The position numbers were made by a program, and so were the translations under genes. Shown here piece after piece: positions 1 through 9,912 of a stretch of 64,000 bases of DNA (the first letter of the stretch is position 1; each line of letters opens with the position of its first letter). Where the stretch lies: contig CP060419.1 in assembly GCA_025232375.1 (NCBI GenBank), positions 1,487,001-1,551,000 of the forward strand. The letters run 5' to 3'. Below the pieces are notes generated by a model that was not told the DNA's origin, made no database searches, and saw only the letters and a program-made list of their open reading frames with translations. Source of the stretch: Pseudoxanthomonas sp. NC8. GTDB taxonomy: Bacteria > Pseudomonadota > Gammaproteobacteria > Xanthomonadales > Xanthomonadaceae.

Positions 1-77
1 ACCTCGCGTACTCCTTGCAACCAGCCGCCGTGGCAACGGCGTAACCACCACCCAGCAAAGTTCGAGGAGTTGCAGTA

Positions 78-287
78 ATGGCAGATCGCGAGACGGGCAC
101 CGTGAAGTGGTTCAACGATGCCAAAGGCTTCGGTTTCATCAGCCGCGAAAATGGCGAAGACGTGTTCGTCCATTTCCGCGCCATCCAGATGCAGGGCTTC
201 AAGAGCCTGAAGGAAGGCCAGAAGGTCAGCTTCACCGTCGTGCAGGGCCAGAAGGGCCTGCAGGCGGATGCCGTCCAGGCCGCCTGA
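78..287 (+). CDS. cspA: Cold-shock domain protein (CspA family)
   Basis: A 69-residue single cold-shock domain, the usual length for the family. It is a small cytoplasmic beta-barrel that binds single-stranded RNA and DNA and melts RNA structure. Both RNA-binding motifs are visible: RNP1 KGFGFI at residues 16-21 and RNP2 VFVHF at 29-33. The start ATG follows a purine-rich GAGGAG about 10 bases upstream. The frame is intact. It stands alone, ended by a strong hairpin terminator just downstream. Whether it is cold-inducible or constitutive cannot be told; most xanthomonads have several paralogues. Confidence 0.97.
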   Translation: MADRETGTVKWFNDAKGFGFISRENGEDVFVHFRAIQMQGFKSLKEGQKVSFTVVQGQKGLQADAVQAA

Positions 288-312
288 AGCACTGCCCCAA
301 CGCTGTACACCA

Positions 313-345
313 GAACGGCCCGCCAGCAGCGGGCCGTTCTGTTTT
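313..345 (+). terminator. Rho-independent terminator after csp
   Basis: A perfect 11-bp GC-rich stem (313-323 pairing with 329-339, 5-base loop) is followed by a short T-rich tail (TGTTTT), 25 bases after the csp stop codon. Confidence 0.85.
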
Positions 346-392
346 CCGGTGGTCCGATCCGCCGCGTGGCCGCGGCCGTGGGTTGATCCGGC

Positions 393-882
393 TCAGCGGA
401 CCACGACCTTGCCGTTGACGACGCGCACGTAGGTGTTCTCGCGGACGCCGCCGAGGTCGTGCTGGTTGATCACCACCGTGCGGCCGTCGTCCATGCGCAC
501 GTGGATGTCGTAGGTGTCGCCGGTGGTGCGCTTCTGGATCGCGTTGCCGGCCATGGCTCCGGCGGCGGCGCCGGCCACGGCGGCCACGTTCTGGTTGCCC
601 TTGCTGCCGCCGGTGTGGTCGGAGATTTCGTGTCCGGCGACCGCGCCGACGATGCCGCCCAGGATCGCCCCCGTCGCGGACGGGGCGCTGCGGCCGGAGG
701 CAATGGTGTCGATGCGCGTCACCAGCCCGCAGTCGGCGCACGTGGCCTGCGAGGGGTGGGACGTGGAGGACGGATACGACGACCCGTAGTCGGGCGAAGT
801 GGTGCTGCAGCCGGTAAGGGCGATGACGCCCGCCGCGGTAAGTACCGAGCATTCGATAGGAACCGGGGTGCTTCTGCATCAT
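393..882 (-). CDS. Glycine-zipper lipoprotein
   Basis: Probable outer-membrane lipoprotein with a glycine-zipper (2TM/17 kDa antigen-like) segment. The C-terminal 109 residues read cleanly and contain a Gly/Ala-rich pair of helices (GAILGGIVGAVAGHE, then a second G-x3-G run), ending in a basic-acidic tail. Upstream, in another frame, lies a signal peptide with a lipobox (IALTGC) followed by a Ser/Thr/Pro-rich linker. The best start is the ATG at 880-882, 5-6 bases after an AAGGAG ribosome site. That start and the lipobox frame disagree by one base near 845-855, so a frame slip in the signal peptide is likely. The role is probably structural, in the envelope. Confidence 0.6.
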
Positions 883-1026
883 CGTGACTTCTCCTTGTGG
901 CGGGTGACGTGCCGGGTCATCGCGCGCGTCGCATCGCGCTGGGGGCATCGTCGGCGCGGCGGCGTGAATGCCGCGCCAATCCGGCGAGGCAAGGCCCCGC
1001 GTCGTCGCCTGCATCTCAGGATCGGT

Positions 1027-1461
1027 TCAGCGGAAGTCGCGGTGGCAGGCCTTGCAGTCCTCGCCGATCCGCTCGTTGATCGCGGCCAGCTGGGCGCAGT
1101 CGGCGGGAGGACTTGCCAGCGCCTTGTCCAGGTCGGCGCGCAGGCCGCTGGCGGCAGTCGCGAAGCGCGTGTCGTCCCGCAGGTCAGGGAATCCGGATTC
1201 GATGTCGTTGGACAGCGCGCGCAGCGACTGCAGCCGCGGCAGGGTGTCGTTGATCGTGCAGCGGCTGGACTTGGCCGCGTCGCGCAGCGCGCCGGACTGG
1301 TGGGCCATCACGTTCATCAGCGCCTCCGGGAACGGATCCTGGCGTGCCTGCAGCGCCCGCAGCGCCATCACCGCGCAGATCGCGCCGACGATAAGGCCGA
1401 GCAGGACGAGGAACAGGTAACGACCGGCATTGCCGGCACGGCGAGGCGGCTGGGTGGACAT
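1027..1461 (-). CDS. Membrane-anchored cytochrome c (c'/c556-like)
   Basis: A 144-residue protein with one N-terminal membrane anchor (about residues 15-38) and a single haem-binding CKACH motif eight residues from the C-terminus region. A C-terminal CxxCH after a four-helix domain is typical of the cytochrome c'/c556 family, so the domain should sit in the periplasm, tethered to the inner membrane, and act in electron transfer or gas-ligand binding. The frame is intact. It is divergent from tcdA, with about 80 bases between starts. The specific redox partner is unknown. Confidence 0.75.
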   Translation of the reverse strand: MSTQPPRRAGNAGRYLFLVLLGLIVGAICAVMALRALQARQDPFPEALMNVMAHQSGALRDAAKSSRCTINDTLPRLQSLRALSNDIESGFPDLRDDTRFATAASGLRADLDKALASPPADCAQLAAINERIGEDCKACHRDFR

Positions 1462-1528
1462 GCGTTGGGGCTCCCCTTGTGGTGTCCGGCGCATGATAGG
1501 TCGGCTGTGGCCGTCCGCGCACCCCCGG

Positions 1529-1534
1529 TAGAAT
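1529..1534 (+). promoter_or_regulatory. TAGAAT -10 box abutting tcdA
   Basis: TAGAAT ends exactly six bases before the tcdA ATG, and no ribosome site lies between. This spacing would put transcription start at or next to the start codon, implying a leaderless mRNA (inference). Confidence 0.5.
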
Positions 1535-1540
1535 GCGTGC

Positions 1541-2333
1541 ATGGATGCATCCGTTTTCGAGCGTTTCGCCGGCGTGGACCGGCTGTATGGCCGTGGGGCC
1601 GTGGAGTGGCTGTCGGGCCGGCGCGTGGCCGTGGTCGGGCTCGGCGGCGTCGGCTCGTGGGTCGTGGAGGCGCTGGCGCGCTCTGCCGTCGGCGCGATCG
1701 AACTGATCGACGCCGACGACCTGTGCGTGTCGAATACCAACCGCCAGTTGCCGGCGATCGCCGGGCAGTACGGCCGCAACAAGGCAGAGGCGATGGCCGA
1801 ACGCTGCCGTGCGATCAATCCCGCGATCGACGCGCGGGCGGTGCCGGCGTTCCTCACCGGCGCCAACCTGGAAGAGCGGCTCGGCGGCGGCTTCGACCTG
1901 GTGATCGATGCCTGCGACAGCTTCCGCACCAAGGTGGAGGCGATCGCATGGTGCCGGCGGCGCAAGCAGCCGGTGCTCACCGTGGGTTCGGCGGGCGGCC
2001 GCATCGATCCGACCTGGTCCGCGTGCGCGACCTGTCCCGCACGGAGCACGATGCGATGCTGGCGCTGGTGCGCAAGAAGCTGCGCGGCGAGTTCAACTTC
2101 CCGAAGAGCCCGCAGCGCTATTTCGGCGTGCCGGCGATCTACTCGCTGGAAAACGTCAAGTATCCGCAGCCTGACGGCAGCGTCTGCGGCCTGCGCCCGC
2201 AACTGGGCGCCGACGCGGCGCTCAAGCTCGACTGCGGCACGGGCTGGGCGCGGCCACCCATATCACCGGCGCGTTCGCCTTCGCCGCGGCGGGCAAGGCG
2301 CTGGAAATGCTGCTGAAGAAGCGCGAGGCCTAG
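1541..2333 (+). CDS. tcdA: tRNA threonylcarbamoyladenosine dehydratase (TcdA/CsdL)
   Basis: E1-like ThiF/MoeB-family enzyme that cyclises t6A37 to ct6A in ANN-decoding tRNAs using ATP. The nucleotide-binding GLGGVGSWVVEALAR motif lies near residues 33-47, followed by the acidic IDADDLCVSNTNRQ segment, both classic for the family. Reconstructed length is about 264 residues, normal for TcdA. Frame slips occur at about 2019 (loss of one C before CTGG in DPTLVRVRDL) and 2245 (GGCCTGGG read as GGCTGGG). The stop overlaps that of tatD on the other strand. Confidence 0.9.
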
Positions 2334-3128
2334 GCCGGGACCTGCGCCGCGACCGGTGGCAGTGCGAACAGTCGCTCGGCATTGGCGGTCGTGGCGGCGG
2401 CGATCTCCGCCGGATCCTTAGCCGCGCAGCTCGGCCACGACGTCCAGTACGCGGCGCAGGCGCGCCGGTTCGTTGCGTTGCCCGCGGATGTCCGCATCGG
2501 GCTGGTCGGGTGCGTCGGTTTCCAGCAGCAGGAATTCCAGCGGCATGTCCGCGGCCAGCCGCCGCAACCGCTGCGCGCGCTCGTAGGTGAGCGGTCCGCC
2601 CAGCCCGACCATGAAGCCGAGCTGCCACAGCTGCCGCGCCTGCTCCGGGCTGCCGGAGAAGCTGTGGACCACGCCGCTGAGGCGTGATCCGTTGCCGGCG
2701 CGGCGTATCGCGGCGATCACCGCATCGACCGCGCGGCGCGCATGCACGACCACGGGCAACCCGTGCTCGCGTGCCAGTTGCAGCTGGCCGTCGAAATAGT
2801 GGGCCTGCGCGACCTGGTCCAGTCCCTCGACGAAGAAGTCCAGCCCGCACTCACCGATCGCCGGCGGCCGCTCGCGCACGATCCACGCCTCCAGTTCGGT
2901 AAGGTGCCCGGGCCGGTGTTCGGCCAGGAAGGTGGGATGCAGGCCGTAGGCGGGATGCAATCCGGGCTCGGCACGGCAGACCTCGCGCAGTTTCGGCCAG
3001 CCGGCAGCGGCGGTCGCCGGGACCACCTGCCTGCGGACCCCGGCCGCGCGCGCGCGGGCGATCACCTGTTCGCGATCGGCATCGAACTCGGCGGCGTCCA
3101 GGTGGCAGTGGCTGTCGACGAGCTGCAT
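2330..3128 (-). CDS. tatD: TatD-family metal-dependent DNase
   Basis: TIM-barrel hydrolase of the TatD/YcfH family. The N-terminal metal motif DSHCHLD is at residues 5-11. Further family signatures are ECGLDF, the HAR/HSF histidine segments and LLETDAPD near residue 205. Members are Mg-dependent 3'-5' exonucleases acting in the cytoplasm. The literal frame stops at 2418, but reading CTAAGG at 2413-2418 as CCAGG restores the usual C-terminal extension (DPAEIAAATTANAERLF) and a stop at 2330, about 265 residues in all. It overlaps tcdA's stop by four bases and lies 9 bases downstream of the small DUF6116 gene, probably as one operon. Confidence 0.88.
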
Positions 3129-3137
3129 GCCGCCGCG

Positions 3138-3357
3138 TCAGTGCCGGGACCGGTCCGGCAGCGGCGGCGGGTCCTTGCGCCGCTTCCAGTTGGCCAGCAG
3201 CAGCGTGCCGAGGCCGAACAGGATTTCATCGATGAACGGGATCGGGTCGAACGGCCACAGCATGCTGAGCGCGAATGCCGCGGCGGTGACCTTGAACAGG
3301 GTGGGAAAACGCAGGCCACGCGCCCATTAGGAACGGCAGCAGCAGCGGACTGGGCAT
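3138..3357 (-). CDS. Small membrane protein, DUF6116-like
   Basis: A short protein of about 71 residues. One or two hydrophobic helices (the TLFKVTAAAFALSMLWPF and LFGLGTLLLANW regions) are followed by a basic, proline-rich tail. It matches small xanthomonad proteins labelled DUF6116, of unknown function. The literal frame is broken near 3327, where CCTAATGGG appears in place of CCTGG; correcting it joins MPSPLLLPFL to the rest. It lies directly upstream of tatD with a 9-base gap, so it is probably cotranscribed. Confidence 0.65.
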
Positions 3358-3513
3358 CGGACGACTCGCTTGGACGGTGGGGAAAAGCTATCACGGCTGT
3401 GGTCGGCGCATGGCTCCGCGGCAGTTCCCGCGCTGTTCGGGCTCCTGTTCAGCTTTGCCATGATGGAATCCGCATCGAACACCGCGGGAGCCGCCCGCGA
3501 GGGAGCCAAGACC

Positions 3514-4332
3514 ATGAAGCAAGCCACTACTGTATTGATCGCTGCCGGTGCCCTGCTGGTCGGAGGCATCGCCACCGCGGCTTTCATGAACAATCGGGAC
3601 AAGCAGCCGGAAGCGATCGTCGCTCCGGCCGATCCGGCCCTGGCTGCCGGCGATGCCGCGCCTGCGCCGGTGGACGAACTGCCGGCCGACACGCTGCAAT
3701 ATGCCGACATCGTCAAGGTCGAACCGGTGACCAAGAAGGAGAAGGTCTACGCCACCGTGATCGGCACCGAGCCGGTGCGCGAAACGACCCAGACCAGCGT
3801 GCCCAAGGAGGTGTGCGAGGACGTGGTGGTCGAGGAGCGCCAGCCGGAGAAGGACGGCAATGTCGGCGGCACGGTTGCCGGCGCGGTGATCGGCGGCCTG
3901 CTCGGCAACCAGATCGGCGGCGGCAGCGGCAAGAAGGTCGCGACCGCGGCCGGTGCCGTGGCCGGCGGCGTGGTCGGCAACCAGGTCGACAAGCGCCATG
4001 TCGGCGGCAAGGTCGTGACCCGGACCGAACGCCAGTGCCACACCGAGAACGCGGTGTCCGAGTCGAGCAAGGTGACCGGCTACAACGTGACCTACCGCAA
4101 TGCGGACGGCACCACCGGCACCATGCGCATGGCCAGCAAGCCCGGCAGCCGGGTGGCGATGGGCAACAGCGACACCGTGGTCGGCTACGACGTGACCTAC
4201 CGCTACAACAATAAGGAAGGGACGTTGCGCATGGACCAGAAGCCGGACGCCGACCGCCTGCCGGTGGTAGACGGCAAGATCGTCACCTCCACCGCGGTGG
4301 TCGAGGTGCCGGAAGGCGCGACGCGCCAGTAA
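3514..4332 (+). CDS. Glycine-zipper envelope protein
   Basis: A 272-residue exported protein. The N-terminal hydrophobic segment (residues 5-22) is an uncleaved or cleavable signal. It is followed by a charged, Pro/Ala-rich linker, then a glycine-zipper pair near residues 125-165 (GAVIGGLLGNQIGGG and GAVAGGVVGNQVD), and a C-terminal domain with paired YNVTYRNADGTTGTMRM and YDVTYRYNNKEGTLRM repeats. The architecture resembles the 17 kDa surface antigen/UmoD-like group. The frame is intact. Start chosen at the ATG after GGGAG; an in-frame ORF extends upstream but lacks a signal sequence. A hairpin terminator follows. Confidence 0.72.
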   Translation: MKQATTVLIAAGALLVGGIATAAFMNNRDKQPEAIVAPADPALAAGDAAPAPVDELPADTLQYADIVKVEPVTKKEKVYATVIGTEPVRETTQTSVPKEVCEDVVVEERQPEKDGNVGGTVAGAVIGGLLGNQIGGGSGKKVATAAGAVAGGVVGNQVDKRHVGGKVVTRTERQCHTENAVSESSKVTGYNVTYRNADGTTGTMRMASKPGSRVAMGNSDTVVGYDVTYRYNNKEGTLRMDQKPDADRLPVVDGKIVTSTAVVEVPEGATRQ

Positions 4333-4354
4333 GCGCTGTCCCGGATCGTGCAAG

Positions 4355-4386
4355 GAAGGCCGGCCCTGTGCCGGCCTTCTGCTTTT
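4355..4386 (+). terminator. Rho-independent terminator
   Basis: A perfect 10-bp stem (4355-4364 with 4370-4379, 5-base loop) is followed by a T-rich tail. It lies 22 bases after the glycine-zipper gene. Confidence 0.85.
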
Positions 4387-4474
4387 CGGGGGCGGGTTTA
4401 TTGCGCTGCGCATTGCCCGCACCACGGGTGGGGTCGATACAATCGCAACAATCCCGTCAACGAGACCGATACGC

Positions 4475-5633
4475 CATGGCCCTGTCACCGTATGACCTGT
4501 TCGACGTGCGCTCCCTGCTCAGCGACGAGGAGCGCGCCGTCCGGGACGCGGTGGCCCGGTTCACCGACGAGCGGGTGGTCCCGATCATCGGCGATGCCTT
4601 CGACCAGGGCCGTTTCCCACAGGAACTGGTGTCGGAGGTGGCGGCGCTCGGCCTGCTCGGCTCGTCGCTGCCGGAGGAATACGGCTGCGCCGGCCTCAAC
4701 GCGGTCAGCTACGGCCTGATCTGGGGGAGCTGGAGCGGGGCGACAGCGGCATCCGCAGCTTCGTCAGCGTGCAGTCCTCGTTGTGCATGTTCCCGATCTA
4801 CGCCTATGGCAATGAAGAACAGCGCCGTCGCTGGCTGCCGGACATGGCCGCGGGCAAGGTGATCGGCTGCTTCGGCCTGACCGAGCCGCACGGCGGTTCG
4901 GACCCGGCCAACATGAAGACCCACGCGCGCAGGGACGGCGGCGCCTGGGTGATCAACGGCTCGAAGATGTGGATCACCAACGGCAACCTGGCCGACATCG
5001 CCATCGTCTGGGCGCAGACCGACGAGGGCATCGGGGCTTCATCGTGGAGAAGGGCACCCCGGCTTCACCGCCCATAAATCAAGCACAAGATGAGCCTGCG
5101 CGCATCGGTGACTTCTTCGCTGTTCCTCGACAACGTGCGCGTGGCCGATTCCAGCCGCCTGCCGAACGCGAAGGGCCTGAAGGGGCCGCTGGGCTGCCTG
5201 ACCTGGCCCGCTACGGCATCACCTGGGGGCCGATCGGCGCGGCCATCGCCTGCCTGGACGAGGCGCTGAACTACAGCAAGGAGCGCATCCTGTTCGGGCG
5301 CCCGGTCGCCGCCACCCAGAGCGCGCAGCTCAAACTGGCCGAGATGGCCCGGCGGATCACCTGGCGCAGCTGCTGGTGCTGCAGCTGGGCCGGCTCAAGG
5401 ACGCCGGGCAGATGCAGCCGCAGCAGGTGTCGCTGGCCAAGTGGAACAACTGCCGCATGGCCATCGACATCGCCCGCGAATGCCGCGACCTGCTCGGCGG
5501 CGCCGGCATCACCACCGAGCACGCCGCGATCCGCCACGCGCTGAACCTGGAGTCGGTGATCACCTACGAGGGTACCGAGACCGTGCACCAGCTGGTGATC
5601 GGCCGCGAGCTGACCGGGATCAGCGCGTTCTGA
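4475..5633 (+). CDS. gcdH: Glutaryl-CoA dehydrogenase (acyl-CoA dehydrogenase family)
   Basis: FAD flavoprotein oxidising and decarboxylating glutaryl-CoA to crotonyl-CoA in lysine and tryptophan degradation. Family marks: the [13 protein letters not shown] segment, KMWITNG, and near the C-terminus [19 protein letters not shown], which carries the catalytic Glu. Reconstructed length is about 386 residues, typical of GcdH. The frame slips about six times (near 4723, 5036, 5062, 5078, 5203, 5362). Each becomes continuous if a CCAGG or CCTGG is restored, e.g. LTQARYG at 5203 and RITLAQLL at 5362. Start ATG 4475 gives [19 protein letters not shown] -10-like box lies about 40 bases upstream. Confidence 0.9.
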
Positions 5634-5765
5634 GTGGCCGCCTGCTCCCGCGTCGGCTCGCGGGTGCATTGGCAGGCGCGGAACCGGATACGGGATATCC
5701 GCGCCTGCTTCGTCTCCTCCGGTGACGTATTCCCGGTGTCGCTTCCGAAAGGACCGTGCCACGCA

Positions 5766-6321
5766 ATGGACCCGGCCGACCTGCAACTGGAAACCCCGCG
5801 CCTGCTGCTGCGCCTGCCGCGACGGGAGGATTTCGACCGCTATGCCGGACTGCTCGCCGACGCGGAGGCCTGCCGGTACATCGGCGGCCACCAGCCGCGC
5901 GCGGCGGCCTGGCGCAAGTTCCTGCAGATGCTTAAGGCTGCCTGGGCGGTGCAGGGATTTGCGATGTTCTCGGTCATCGAGAAAGCTTCGGGCCTGTGGC
6001 TTGGCCAGACCGGGCCTGGCGGCCCGAAGGCTGGCCGGGCAACGAAGTGGGCTGGACCTTCCATCCGGATGCCTGGGGCCGCAGCTATGCCACCGAAGCG
6101 GCGGACGCGGCCATCGGCTGGGCGTTCGGCCACCTCGGCTGGGACCATAGGTGATCCATTGCATCGATCCGGCCAATGCGCCTTCGCAGCGGGTCGCCGC
6201 GCGGCTGGGCTCGCGCAACCTGGGGCCGGGGCGCCTGCCGGCGCCATACGAAGCGGCCACGGTCGAGATCTGGGGGCAGAGCCGCGAGCAATGGCTCGCG
6301 CGCAAGGAGCAGGCAACGTGA
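5766..6321 (+). CDS. GNAT-family N-acetyltransferase
   Basis: RimJ/RimL-like acetyltransferase of about 184 residues. The start (LETPRLLLRLP) and the late segments EVGWTFHPDAWGRSYATEA and DPANAPSQRVAARLG are the characteristic acetyl-CoA fold elements. The substrate is unknown; relatives acetylate protein N-termini or small amines. Frame slips near 6017 (CCCTGG read CCTGG) and 6148 (GACCATAGG for GACCAGG). The stop overlaps the GTG start of the next gene by four bases (GTGA), so the two are translationally coupled. Confidence 0.75.
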
Positions 6322-6958
6322 TCACCCTGTACGGCATGTCGATATCCGGCAACTGCTACAAGCTGCGGCTGCTGCTGGAGCAGCTGCGCCGGGAATACCG
6401 CTGGGTCGAGGTCGACAGCGCGAATGGCGGCACCCGCACCGCGGAATTAGTACTATAATCCCACCGGCAAGGTGCCGGTGATCGAACTGGACGACGGCCG
6501 CGTGCTGGCCGAATCCAACGCCATCCTGTGCTGGCTGGCCGAGGGTACCGGTTACCTGCCGACCGATGCTTTGGCAGAAGGCGCAGGCCCTGTCGTGGAT
6601 GTTCTTCGAGCAGTACAGCCACGAGCCGTATATCGCCGTCGCGCGCTTCATCCGCGGCTGGACGCCGGCCGATTCGCCGCGCCGCGCCGACCTGCCGCGA
6701 CTGCGTGAACGCGGCCATCAGGCGCTGGCGGTGATGGAGCGGCACCTGCACGCCGCCCACTGGTTCAGCGGCCCGGCCTACGGCATCGCCGATGTCGCCC
6801 TGTTTGCCTATACCCATTGCGCCGCCGACGGCGGCTTCGACCTGGCCGCGTACCCGCGCATCGGCGCATGGCTCGCCCGCGTGCGCAGCACGCCGGGGTT
6901 CGTGCCCATGGCCGACCTCGACGACGAGGCGGCGGCGCGGCTGGCCCTAGCAGATTGA
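6318..6958 (+). CDS. Glutathione S-transferase family protein
   Basis: Thioredoxin-fold N-terminal domain (ITLYGMSISGNCYKLRLLL) with the glutathione-contact motifs KVPVIELDDG and ESNAIL, then an all-helical C-terminal domain (MFFEQYSHEPYIAVARF, AYGIADVALFAYTH). It probably detoxifies electrophiles with glutathione in the cytoplasm. The GTG start at 6318 fits the family N-terminus better than the internal ATG at 6333. Frame slips near 6446 (a garbled stretch after TAEF) and 6570 (GCTTTGG for GCCTGG, DAWQKAQ). It is coupled to the preceding acetyltransferase. Confidence 0.82.
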
Positions 6959-6989
6959 ACACGACGAACATGATGAACACGAAGACCCG

Positions 6990-9255
6990 ATGAACACTCC
7001 CGCCATTCCCGCCCCTGGCGGCGCGGCATCAACCGCGCCGAAATCTGCGACCGCAACTTCAGCGAGTTCGTCCGTGCCTGGTCCGGATCGCCGGCGCCAC
7101 GGCCGCGTGACGGCGACGCGATCCTGCCGGGCAGCGCGCTGGACGCACGCGGCTTCCGCGAGCTGTTCGAATCGCAGCTCATCAGCCGCCACCTCGACCT
7201 GATGGCGCGCGTTCTGCGCGTGCAGAACAAGGTCTTCTACACCATCGGCAGCAGCGGCCACGAGGGCAACGCGATGGTCGCGCGGCTGGCCCGGCACACC
7301 GATCCGGCGTTCCTGCACTACCGCTCCGGCGGTTTCATGGCCGAACGCTTCCGCAAGCTTCCGGGGATGGACCCGGTGATGGATTCGGCGCTCAGCTTTG
7401 CCGCCAGCGCCGAGGATCCTGCGTCCGGTGGCCGGCACAAGGTCTGGGGCAGCAAGCCGCTGTGGGTGCTGCCACAGACCTCGACCATCGCCTCGCACCT
7501 GCCGAAGGCGCTGGGTACGGCGGTGGCGATCGAACAGGCACGGCGCATCGGCCACCAACTGCCGGTGCCGGCCGACAGCATCGCGATCTGCTCCTTCGGC
7601 GACGCGTCCAGCAACCATGCCACCGCGCAGACCGCGTTCAATGCCGCGGCGTGGACCGCCGCCTGGGGCCTGCCGGCACCGGTGCTGTTCGTGTGCGAGG
7701 ACAACGGCATCGGCATTTCGGTGAAGACGCCCGACGGCTGGGTCGGGCGCAACTTCCGCAGCCGGCCCGACCTCGACTACTTCCACGCCGACGGCCTCGA
7801 CCTGGCTGCCGGCTACGGCTATAGGTGCAGGCGGCGGTCGAGCACTGCCGTCGCACCCGCCGGCCGACCTTCCTGCACCTGCGCACGACCCGGATCATGG
7901 GCCACGCCGGCACCGACTTCGAGATCGAGTGGCGCAGCATCGAGGAGCTGTGCGCGGTCGAGGCGACCGACCCGCTGCTGCGCAGCGCGGCCATTGCGCT
8001 CGAGTCCGGGCTGATGTCCGCCGACGAGCTGCTTGCGCTCTACGAGACCACCCGCAAGCGCTGCTTCACTGCCGCCGAAGACGCCGACCGGCGGCCCAGG
8101 CTGGCCTCGCTGGCCGAGGTGGTCGCTCCGCTGGCGCCGTACACGCCAGCGGCGGTGGCGAAGGAGGCCGCACGGCCGGCGCCCGAAGCGGCGCGTCTGG
8201 CCGCGTTCGGCGGCGCGGAGAAGCTGCCGGAGAAGCAGGCGCCGCGCCACCTGGCGATCCAGATCAATAAGGCCCTGCACGAGCTGATGGCCAAGTACCC
8301 CGAGACGCTGCTGTTCGGCGAGGACGTGGCGCAGAAGGGCGGCGTCTACACCGTGACCAAGGGTCTGCAGAAGGCGTTCAAGGGCGCGCGCGTGTTCAAC
8401 ACGCTGCTCGACGAGACCATGATCCTCGGCTCACCTGGGGCTACGCCAACATGGGCATGCTGCCGCTGCCGGAGATCCAGTACCTGGCGTACTTCCACAA
8501 CGCTTGCGACCAGATCCGCGGCGAGGCGGCCAGCCTGCAGTTCTTCAGCAACGACCAGTACCGCAATCCGATGCTGGTGCGCATCGCCGGGCTGGGTTAC
8601 CAGCGCGGTTTCGGCGGCCACTTCCACAACGACAACTCGATCACCGCGCTGCGCGACATCCCCGGCATCGTGGTCGGCTGCCCGTCGCGCGGCGACGACG
8701 CGGCGACGATGCTGCGCACTGGCGGCGCTGGCCAAGGTCGATGGGCGCGTGGCGGTGTTCCTGGAGCCGATCGCGCTGTACATGACCAAGGACCTGCACG
8801 AAGCCGGCGACGGGCAATGGCTGTTCCCGTACCCGGAACAGGGGCAGGCGATGGTGCTCGGCGAAGGCCGGGTCTATGCGCCCGATGCCGACGACCTGGT
8901 CGTGTTCACCTACGGCAACGGCGTGCCGATGAGCCTGCGCGCCGCTCGCCGGATCGCGGCCGAGCGTGGCTGGAAGGTGCGCGTGGTCGACCTGCGCTGG
9001 CTCGTGCCGCTCAATGACGCCTTCATCGTCGAACAGGCGCGCAGCGCCAAGCGGATCCTGGTGGTGGACGAAGGCCGGCGCAGCGCCGGCGTGGGCGAGG
9101 GCGTGATCACCGCGATTGCCGAGGGCGGCCATGGCGCGCGGCCGTTCGGGCGCGTGGTCGGTGCCGACACCTACACGCCGCTGGCCGGGGCCGCGTTCCT
9201 CGTCATCCCGGGCGAGGACGACATCGTCGCCGCCGCGGCGGCGCTGGCGGGCTGA
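6990..9255 (+). CDS. Fused E1 alpha/beta 2-oxoacid (branched-chain-like) dehydrogenase
   Basis: Thiamine-diphosphate E1 component with alpha and beta subunits in one chain of roughly 755 residues. The alpha half carries a ThDP/Mg site (FGDASSNHATAQTAFN, FVCEDNGIGIS). The beta half starts near residue 430 (LLFGEDVAQKGGVYTVTKGL) and has EIQYLAYFHNACDQIRGEA, YGNGVPMSLRAA and ILVVDEGRRSAG. It should decarboxylate a branched-chain or related 2-oxoacid and pass the acyl group to an E2, which is not in the window. Frame slips near 7016, 7822 (CTATAGG for CCAGG), 8431-8440 (a garbled CCTGGCCCAGG pair) and 8719. Start ATG 6990 gives MNTPAIPAPWRRGINRAEI after correction. Confidence 0.88.
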
Positions 9256-9351
9256 GGCGACCGGCATTCCGGTCACGCGCGGGGTGCCTTCACTTCGTGC
9301 GTGCAGGCACCGGCCTAGCATCGTGGCCCTTCCCCATGCAGGAGCGAGGCC

Positions 9352-9907
9352 ATGGAGAAACGCAAGGTCGCGGTATTCGTCGGCAGCCTCCGCACAGGCT
9401 CGTTCAACCGGCAGCTGGCGCGCGCACTTGAACGCCTTGGCCGAGGACCGGCTGGAGTTCGATCCGGTGCGGATCGACGCGCTGCCGCTCTACAACCAGG
9501 ACTTCGATGGCGACTATCCGGCTGCGGGTGTCGCGCTCAAGGCGCAGGTCCGCGCCGCCGACGCGGTGCTGTTCGTGACCCCGGAATACAACCGCTCGGT
9601 GCCGGGCGTGCTGAAGAACGCGATCGACCTGGCCTCGCGCCCGTATGGCGACAGTGCCTTCGCCGGCCTGCCCGCGGCGGTGACCGGGGCGTCGGTCGGA
9701 TCAATCGGCACGGCGCTGGCCCAGCAGCACCTGCGCAACATCCTTTCCTACCTCGACATGGCGGTGATGCCGCAGCCGGAGGCCTACATCCATTTCAAGG
9801 ACGGGCTGGTCGACGCGGACGGGCGGATCACCAAGCAGGACACCCGCGAATTCCTCGAGGATTTCGTCGACCGCTTCGTCGAGTGGATCGACCGGCAGCG
9901 GTCCTGA
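9352..9907 (+). CDS. NADPH-dependent FMN reductase (flavodoxin-fold)
   Basis: A 184-residue flavodoxin-like reductase of the ChrR/YieF/azoreductase type. FMN-phosphate loop GSLRTGSFNR is at residues 11-20, the second flavin contact is PEYNRSVPGVLKNAIDLASRP, and GASVGSIGTALAQQHLR follows. It reduces quinones, chromate or azo compounds with NAD(P)H. One frame slip near 9440: CCTTGGCC in place of CCTGGCC (ALERLAEDRL). It stands alone between convergent and parallel neighbours. Confidence 0.88.
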
Positions 9908-9912
9908 GCGGG

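Noticed and set aside
2742..4214. A 490-codon plus-strand frame over tatD, DUF6116 and the glycine-zipper gene.
   Set aside because: It crosses three well-supported genes on both strands and has composition typical of a shadow frame.
6970..6993. A seven-codon leader peptide overlapping the E1 start (ATGATGAACACG to TGA).
   Set aside because: Too short to support, with no ribosome site or attenuator hairpin beside it.
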